Positions 58,570 through 64,000 of a stretch of 64,000 nt of DNA are shown piece after piece. How positions within the stretch are numbered: the first letter of the stretch is position 1; every line of letters starts with the position of its first letter. The DNA comes from Cryptomeria japonica (lineage: Eukaryota > Streptophyta > Pinopsida > Cupressales > Cupressaceae): assembly GCF_030272615.1 (NCBI RefSeq), contig NC_081414.1, forward strand, positions 823,483,896 to 823,547,895, given 5' to 3'. The notes under the pieces are model-generated. The model saw only the letters and a program-made list of their open reading frames with translations. It made no database searches and was not told where the DNA came from. Made by a program: the position numbers and the translations under genes.

Positions 58570-61500
58570 TTAGTTACCATTTGGAGGTGGCAACTGATCA
58601 AAAATAGATTTATACTTTTTCTGGGTGTTGGTGAGAGTGATAGAGAGTGCATCCCTTACACTTTCCATTAAAGAATTTTGTGCTTGAATATCACCCAATA
58701 GTGATATTAAACCATCAAGCGTGCTTCCCTCTTCTGTAGTAGAAAGGCGTGTAGCTTAGTTGATCTGTTCTTGAACGGATGAAAGATGAGGAAGGAATAG
58801 TGTCTGGAGTGTCATTATATCCATCCTAATCTTATGCTCTTCATTTTTGAGTTCTAACTATTGAGCCATGAGCTATTGTAACCTTGTATAAAAATTTTGA
58901 ACAAAATTTGGCTCTATGGTCAACTTAGTTGAGAGATTGGTGATCTCTTTCTCAATTGCATCAGTTTTATTCTTGATATCTTTAAAGAATAAGGAAAATG
59001 TACAAAGTTTCTGAAATAAATAAAGAATATGCTTGAGTTGAGGGGACAACTCAGCAATGAATTTGACAAGCTTGACTTTTCCTATAGCTAGAGCTTTTTG
59101 TACCTCTTCTATCATTTTTGTAGTAAGCTCTTTATCTTTTAGCTTGCTCAAGTACTCAGATGCATCAACTCCAGATGTTTCTATTTGATTAAGGAGTTCA
59201 TCCAGTTGAATGTGGATGGCTACATCAGTTGACACTGTAGCTGAAGGTAGCATTTCGGTCAGTAGTGTCTTCACCTTCTGTAGTACTTTATTCTTCTTTT
59301 GAATGGCCATCTATTTTTCTTGTTCGGCCTTTACTTTGCATAGTTCATCAAAATCAATAAGTGCTTGCCCCTTTAATTTTGAGATATCCACATTGGGAAA
59401 CACTATTGGTTTAGTTAAATCAACTTTAAAACTATGCTTTTTCACTTTCTTCTCTTTACCTTTAGTCGGTTGGACCAAGACAATAGCTTGTGAGGCTTGC
59501 TGACCCTTGGTAGGTTGCTCGGTAGATGCAACACTTTGGTCTGTTCCTATAGCCATTGTGGTGTCCTTGGGTGTTTCAGTACTGGGGGTCTCAGCTGTAA
59601 CATTTTCAGTGCTTGACGGTGCTTGAGAGGTCTTTTCTTGAGTTGTACCTTCTGCTGCTTCAGACTGGTGACCTTCGGTGCCTTGTGTAGTATCCTGAGG
59701 AGCTTCGGTAGAGACAGGTAGATTAACTAGTGGATAAGGCTGAACTTGTACTAAAATGGATTTACTAGATACAAGTTTTGCATAGGTAGTGTCATCTATC
59801 ATTTCCTGCTCTGGTGCTTCTGTATCCATGACATCTTCATCAATTTGAATAGTGTCAGCTAGGTCTTACTCGGTAGCATCAAGACCTTGCTCGGTGACAT
59901 CAAGATTGTGCTCGATGACATCAACAATTTCAACTTGAGATTGTTCACCGACATCCTTGATTTTGAAAATTTCTTGCCACTTTTCTTTTGTCTCATTTTC
60001 TACGTCAATGTATAGCCCATTCATTAGTTTTAAGGCTCTTTGTTTGACAAGAAACCTTGAATTGTAGGTTGTCAGATTTTCCTTTATTTTAGCTACTGAC
60101 ATATTAGGAAAGAGATGGACTATACTTCTTTCTCTGATTTGTTTCTTTGAGTCCATTTCATACTTCCACCTATTATCAATATGCAAATAAAGTTCATCTG
60201 GAAGTGACTTTGCTAGCTATAATGGAGTTAACCGAAACTTTAGAAGCATGCAGATGACAACTTCTTTAATTTGTCTCTTCTCATCATTGTTCCTGGTTTC
60301 ATACTTAACAAATCTAAATGAACTAAATCCACCATATTCTTTCAGATTTGCATAGAAGTTTTCTACACTATGTATATTTACCTTTTGGCTTTTTACAATC
60401 TGGAATTTGTTTGCATCCTCAAACTTTGTATCACTAGACTCTTTTTCCAAAATGAGTCTTTGAGTAGATTTCTTGTATGTTTTTGTTACCTTGGGAGCAG
60501 TAACACTCTTTTGTTTCTTACTTGGTGATGCAGCTGATGCTCTAGTGTTAGGTCTCTTTGGTGGAGTGGTCGGTAGGGCCTTTGTAATGTCTAGTTTCTT
60601 TCTTTTCAAAACTTTTCCCTTAGGCAATTCAGTACTCAGTGTGATTGTTGCCTCTTGAGCTTCTGATTCCTCTGCGGTGATGGCAAGAGTGCCTTTGACA
60701 AGTGTAGAGATAGATTCTTCTCTGAATTTCTCTGTCAATGCCTTAATCATTTTAGTTGCCTTCCTTGTAGCTTTAGGTACTACAATGCTCGTTTTAACTT
60801 TTTCCTTAACTTCTTCATAGGTTCCATATCTCAGTTCAGTAGCATGCCTTAGTAATGTGAGATATGCATCAATTTGTTGTTGTGTGATATCATAGTCAAT
60901 CTCGTAACCCATTGGTGGAAAAGATTGAGTCCTTGGTTCCACAGCATTCACATAACAGTAATCAGTGTCTACCTCAAAGCATATATCATCCTTATATTTC
61001 TCTACCAGCTGTGGTGGAATCTGATACCTGTTGTGCATCTTTTCTTAAAATTTGTTGAAGTAGTCATCCATGATATCATTAAAATTATCTCCCAATTTCT
61101 TGATAAAGTCATTATTTTGATGGGTGATTGGTCGGTGTAGCTCCCAAAATACTTTACCAACTGAGGGAAAGAACTTCTCAAAGTAGAAAAACATGCATAC
61201 AAGAAGTGAACCAAACTTCAGTGTATTTGCCGAGTTGTTTTTCTTTGGCTTCCTGATTGTGTTCAGGTTCTCAAACAAGTTTTTCAACAACACTTCACAT
61301 AAGTCAATCTTCATTCCCTTTTTCACAATTTTATAGGCCAAGTCAACTATTGCACAGGGTACATTGTTTTCCCTTACTGATTGGAAGAAACAGTAACCAA
61401 TTACTCTAATTGCAAATTTAAGTTCTGCACCAGTGACATTGTTCAGTTTCAGTCCTTTGTAGTTAGATTCTACTCTAGTTAAACTGATTAACTCCTTCTA

Positions 61501-61953
61501 TGATATCATCTTTTGAGCTTGTGCATGATCATAGAAAGGATAACCGGTGATCACATGAATGATTTCCTTGGTGATTTTGAATGGTTTCTCTTCTAGCCAC
61601 ATGAAATCATCATGAATTCTTCTCAAAACAAACTTAACCCACTGGGGTTTGAACACATGGGGATAGGCTAGGGCTTCAGTTAATCCCTTGATTTTGATAT
61701 GCTCGTACTTGCTATCCATTTTGCCATCGATACATAGCTCATCATATGTGTCACTTATCTCAACATGACTGAGTTCTTCAATATGGCATTTGGTGAAGAA
61801 TCTAACATCTTCGACTAACAAGACTCGATCTGGGATGAGTGAAAAGGTAGTTTTGTCAACCGGTTTAGAGGCAACTTTAGGAGTCAAAGTGTATTTCAGT
61901 GAGGGCTTCTCCATATTCTTGACAACTACGAGATCTTGGATCTTGGGTGCCAT
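58570..61953 (-). pseudogene. Family A ORF2, inner copy: 1127-codon ORF of unknown function
   Basis: A single frame from the ATG at 61953 (MAPKIQDLVVVKNMEKPSLK) to TAA at 58570-58572 with no frameshift. In-frame stops occur near 61498, 61042, 60214, 59863, 59311, 58870 and 58755. Different codons are stopped in the outer copy, so the ancestor was open. Regions: residues 1-330 predicted globular (FKITKEIIHVITGYP, FELHRP-like and FFYFEKFFPSVGK); about 450-510 basic Ser/Pro/Lys (SPSKKQKSVTAPKVTKTYKK); about 590-710 acidic with repeated DVTEQ; about 728-805 Thr/Glu/Ser/Gln-rich low complexity; about 882-1030 coiled coil (IQLDELLNQIETSGVDASEY). No polymerase, protease or integrase motif and no Cys/His cluster. 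Role unknown; a structural or nucleic-acid-binding partner of ORF1 is one guess. Confidence 0.72.
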
Positions 61954-62501
61954 TTGTAAATTCCAAATAAAACTTAGCAAACTTTCCTTAGGGTTTGACA
62001 GTTTACAAATGGCAGATGTTTCACACTGGGTAGATAATAGCAATTTGACAAGATCGGAAAACCAGCTTGACAATGCGATTAGATTTGATGTAAATACCTT
62101 GGATTCACTTTGAATGAAGTTTGATCACCTTGATTCTCTCTACTCTGCTCTCTTGAAAACTTGGTAAATGAAAATGATCGCAAAAATACCTTTAAGTACA
62201 CAAAATACCTTATCGGGCTCCGTGCGGGTTAGGTCAAAACATTAAATGCACTCAGTTTACCTTTAACCGATTTCCTCTTTTTTGTTTCTTTTTAACTGAG
62301 TAACCAAATTTCCTTCATTTACCAACTTGACAGGCTTCCTGTATACACCAACTTAAAAGGTTTCCTGTAAAGTACTTTTGATAGAATTTTAAACCTACTA
62401 ATGCATCTTAACTATGCAGATTTTGAATTTAGTACATAATAAAATAGGAACTATTATGATTTTAACCTTTAGAGAATGCAGTCCTTTCATACCTTTGCTG
62501 A
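61954..62501 (-). other. Spacer between family A ORF1 and ORF2 (inner copy)
   Basis: 548 bp with no full-length open frame, although the ORF2 frame is open upstream of its ATG to about 62073. Equivalent of 5233-5744. Confidence 0.5.
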
Positions 62502-63854
62502 TTAATTTGGAATAGGTGCACCTAACTCGGTAGGTAAGGTGCTTTCTTCATCTAACATGATTTCCTTCTTTTTCCAAATCATATTGAATATTTCTTTTAC
62601 TTCTTCAGTGTCTCTTCTAGGTTAATCTCTGCAATCTCTAGCTAAATGTCCAACTTTGTGACAATGAAAACATACCATACCAGGGTTTCTCCATGATCTT
62701 CAGTTGTTCATCCCAAACCTTATAAAACAGTTGGCACTTATATGTCCATATCTTCCACAACATTCACACCATATCCTTGTATTCTAATCCCATGGTACTA
62801 CTGCATATTGTCGGTAAGGATCTATGTGAGTTTGGTAACCTCTAGTAATTGCTCGGTGTGCATACCATTTGTGGTTCTTTTGCTTAAGCCAGCACTTCTT
62901 AGTACTATGTCCATATCTATTGCAGTTTCTACAAAACCATTTGAATTTTGCCTTCTGATAGTTGTTAACAGACTTTTTCCTACATTGATTAGATGTATGA
63001 CCATATTTATTGCAATTGTAACAATAATCATTGGACTTAGTGACATTCAGTTGCTTACCTTTTCTGATTTGGCATATGTTGGCAGTATGACCTTGATTTC
63101 CATAGTGGTAGCAAATAGGCTTCTTTCTTTTGATGTTATTCTTTTCTTCAGCTTGCTTTGATGATTCTCCTCTCTTGGTAGTACATATCCCTTTCTCTGT
63201 AGAGTCTTTTCCTTTGTAACCGAGTCCTGCATCTTTGTTAGGTGTTCTTGTATTCAGTTGCTCATCCAACATCTTTGATGCTTCATAACTTTTCTTCAGT
63301 GTTTCTTTAGATTTCTTCTCTGTTTCAAGTTCATCGGTCAACCTTGATACTTCAACTCTCAATGCTTGATTTTCATCATTCTTCAGAATTGCTTCATGAT
63401 GTGCATAACCTAGTTGATCTGTCATATTTTGTTGAATCCCAGTCAACCTTGTGATTTCATCATTTTTATTAGACACCAAGACTTCAAGTTGTTGTTTCTC
63501 TCTTTGTAGATCTCTTGCTTTATCCTCAGTTGTCCTCAATGCATCTAGGTTTTCAGTCATCTGTGTATCGAAATGTTCTTGTTCTCTTTTCATTGCTTTT
63601 ATTTGATCAGCCAGTGCTTTGTTCTTTTCTTTCAATACTTCAATCATTTCTTCAGTTTCTTCAGATATACTATTCTCAGATGATGTCTCAATTTGTTCCA
63701 CTAACTCTTGAGAGTCCTACAAGTCATCAGATAATCTTCTTCTTACTTTCAGAGATTTTCGCATTTGCCTTTGCATGTCTACAATCAGTTGATTAGCATG
63801 ATCCAACTCTTCTTGCAGATACACAATCCTCCGAGATTGTTTGTAGCCTTCCAT
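62502..63854 (-). pseudogene. Family A ORF1, gag-like, right copy of the inner element
   Basis: Counterpart of 182-1534: 450 codons with the same TAG at codon 46 (63717-63719) and the same three later stops. One amino-acid change is visible (Gln to Glu in DALRTTEDKARD at 63527). Sharing every stop shows that the duplication came after inactivation. Confidence 0.75.
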
Positions 63855-63902
63855 TGCTAAGATCTTTCTCTTTAGGTAGTTAAACCCTTTTCCAAGATTC
63901 AA

Positions 63903-63914
63903 GCTCTGATACCA
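63903..63914 (-). promoter_or_regulatory. Primer binding site, right copy of inner family A element
   Basis: TGGTATCAGAGC on the minus strand; equivalent of 1583-1594. Confidence 0.9.
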
Positions 63915-63916
63915 AT

Positions 63917-64000
63917 TGTTAGTCAGTACTTCAAAACATTTCTTCAATAATAACTTAACTGTTATGCATAAACCAAATAGTGCAATAACATAACGTAAAG
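63917..64000 (-). repeat. 5' LTR of inner family A element (cut by the window end)
   Basis: First 84 bp on the plus strand (TGTTAGTCAGTACTTC), with the same 42-bp deletion as 1597. Expected to continue as 1681-2705. Confidence 0.9.

Larger units (their letters stand above)
57014..64000 (-). mobile_element. Family A inner element (3' LTR, ORF2, ORF1, PBS, start of 5' LTR)
   Basis: A nearly complete element inserted in ORF2 of the outer copy: 3' LTR (57014-58164), PPT, ORF2, a 548-bp spacer, ORF1, PBS (63903-63914) and the first 84 bp of the 5' LTR. The missing remainder corresponds to 1681-2705. The left target duplication is ATATC at 57009-57013. Confidence 0.88.
62321..64000. repeat. Right copy of the long direct repeat (period 62320)
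   Basis: Same as 1-1680 apart from four substitutions. The window ends inside it. Confidence 0.95.

Noticed and set aside
1-64000. The end-to-end match as two independent insertions of the same young element
   Set aside because: Independent insertions would not share target site, flanking host element and a second nesting level. Both target duplications and repeat R connect the right side of the window to the left.

Overview
The window is repeat-dense plant nuclear DNA. It contains Ty1/copia elements with plant-type primer binding sites complementary to initiator-Met tRNA, an L1-type LINE with a plant-style RNase H tail, long microsatellites and AT-rich blocks. I recognise no intact host gene, rRNA, tRNA or CRISPR array. 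The density of old, nested elements suggests a large plant genome, possibly a gymnosperm, but that is inference. Coding remnants are broken by stops or frameshifts, so the window is best read as layers of mobile DNA.

Layout. (1) 1-8337 and 54694-64000 hold two nested copies of one LTR family, called 'family A' here, on the minus strand. Each copy has a 450-codon gag-like ORF1 (coiled coil plus five CCHC knuckles) and a second long ORF2 of unknown function (1127 codons, one reading frame in the inner copy). Neither has polymerase. (2) 8343-8675, 23895-24592 and 53199-54688 are pieces of one tandem repeat, 'R' (unit about 887 bp). (3) 8676-23894 is an insertion in R with TIR-like ends. It carries an inverted-orientation 20-bp minisatellite, itself interrupted by Copia-1 (14432-21785, minus strand). 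(4) 24593-31370 is mostly unassigned AT-rich DNA with a probable LINE 3' end and one candidate exon. (5) 31371-36114 is a pile of LTR fragments. (6) 36115-42609 is Copia-2 (plus strand), whose 3' LTR is cut off. (7) 42610-50588 contains purine-rich blocks and a second copy of region 5, explained by a local tandem duplication. (8) 50589-53198 is a 5'-truncated LINE and simple repeats.

The first and last 1680 bases are the same sequence (offset 62320; four substitutions and no indels seen by eye). The two nested family A insertions, which run off the right end, have their other boundaries with matching target-site duplications at the left end: CTTCT at 54689/8338, and ATATC/GTATC at 57009/2706. 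The host repeat R also reads on from 54688 into 8343. So the DNA right of 64000 should continue like 1681 onward. The locus is a tandem duplication (or false assembly duplication, or circle) with a unit of about 62.3 kb.

How parts work together: family A has LTRs, PBS and PPT of copia type but no polymerase, so it must have moved using enzymes supplied in trans. Copia-1-like elements with a similar PBS and LTR end are the natural candidates.
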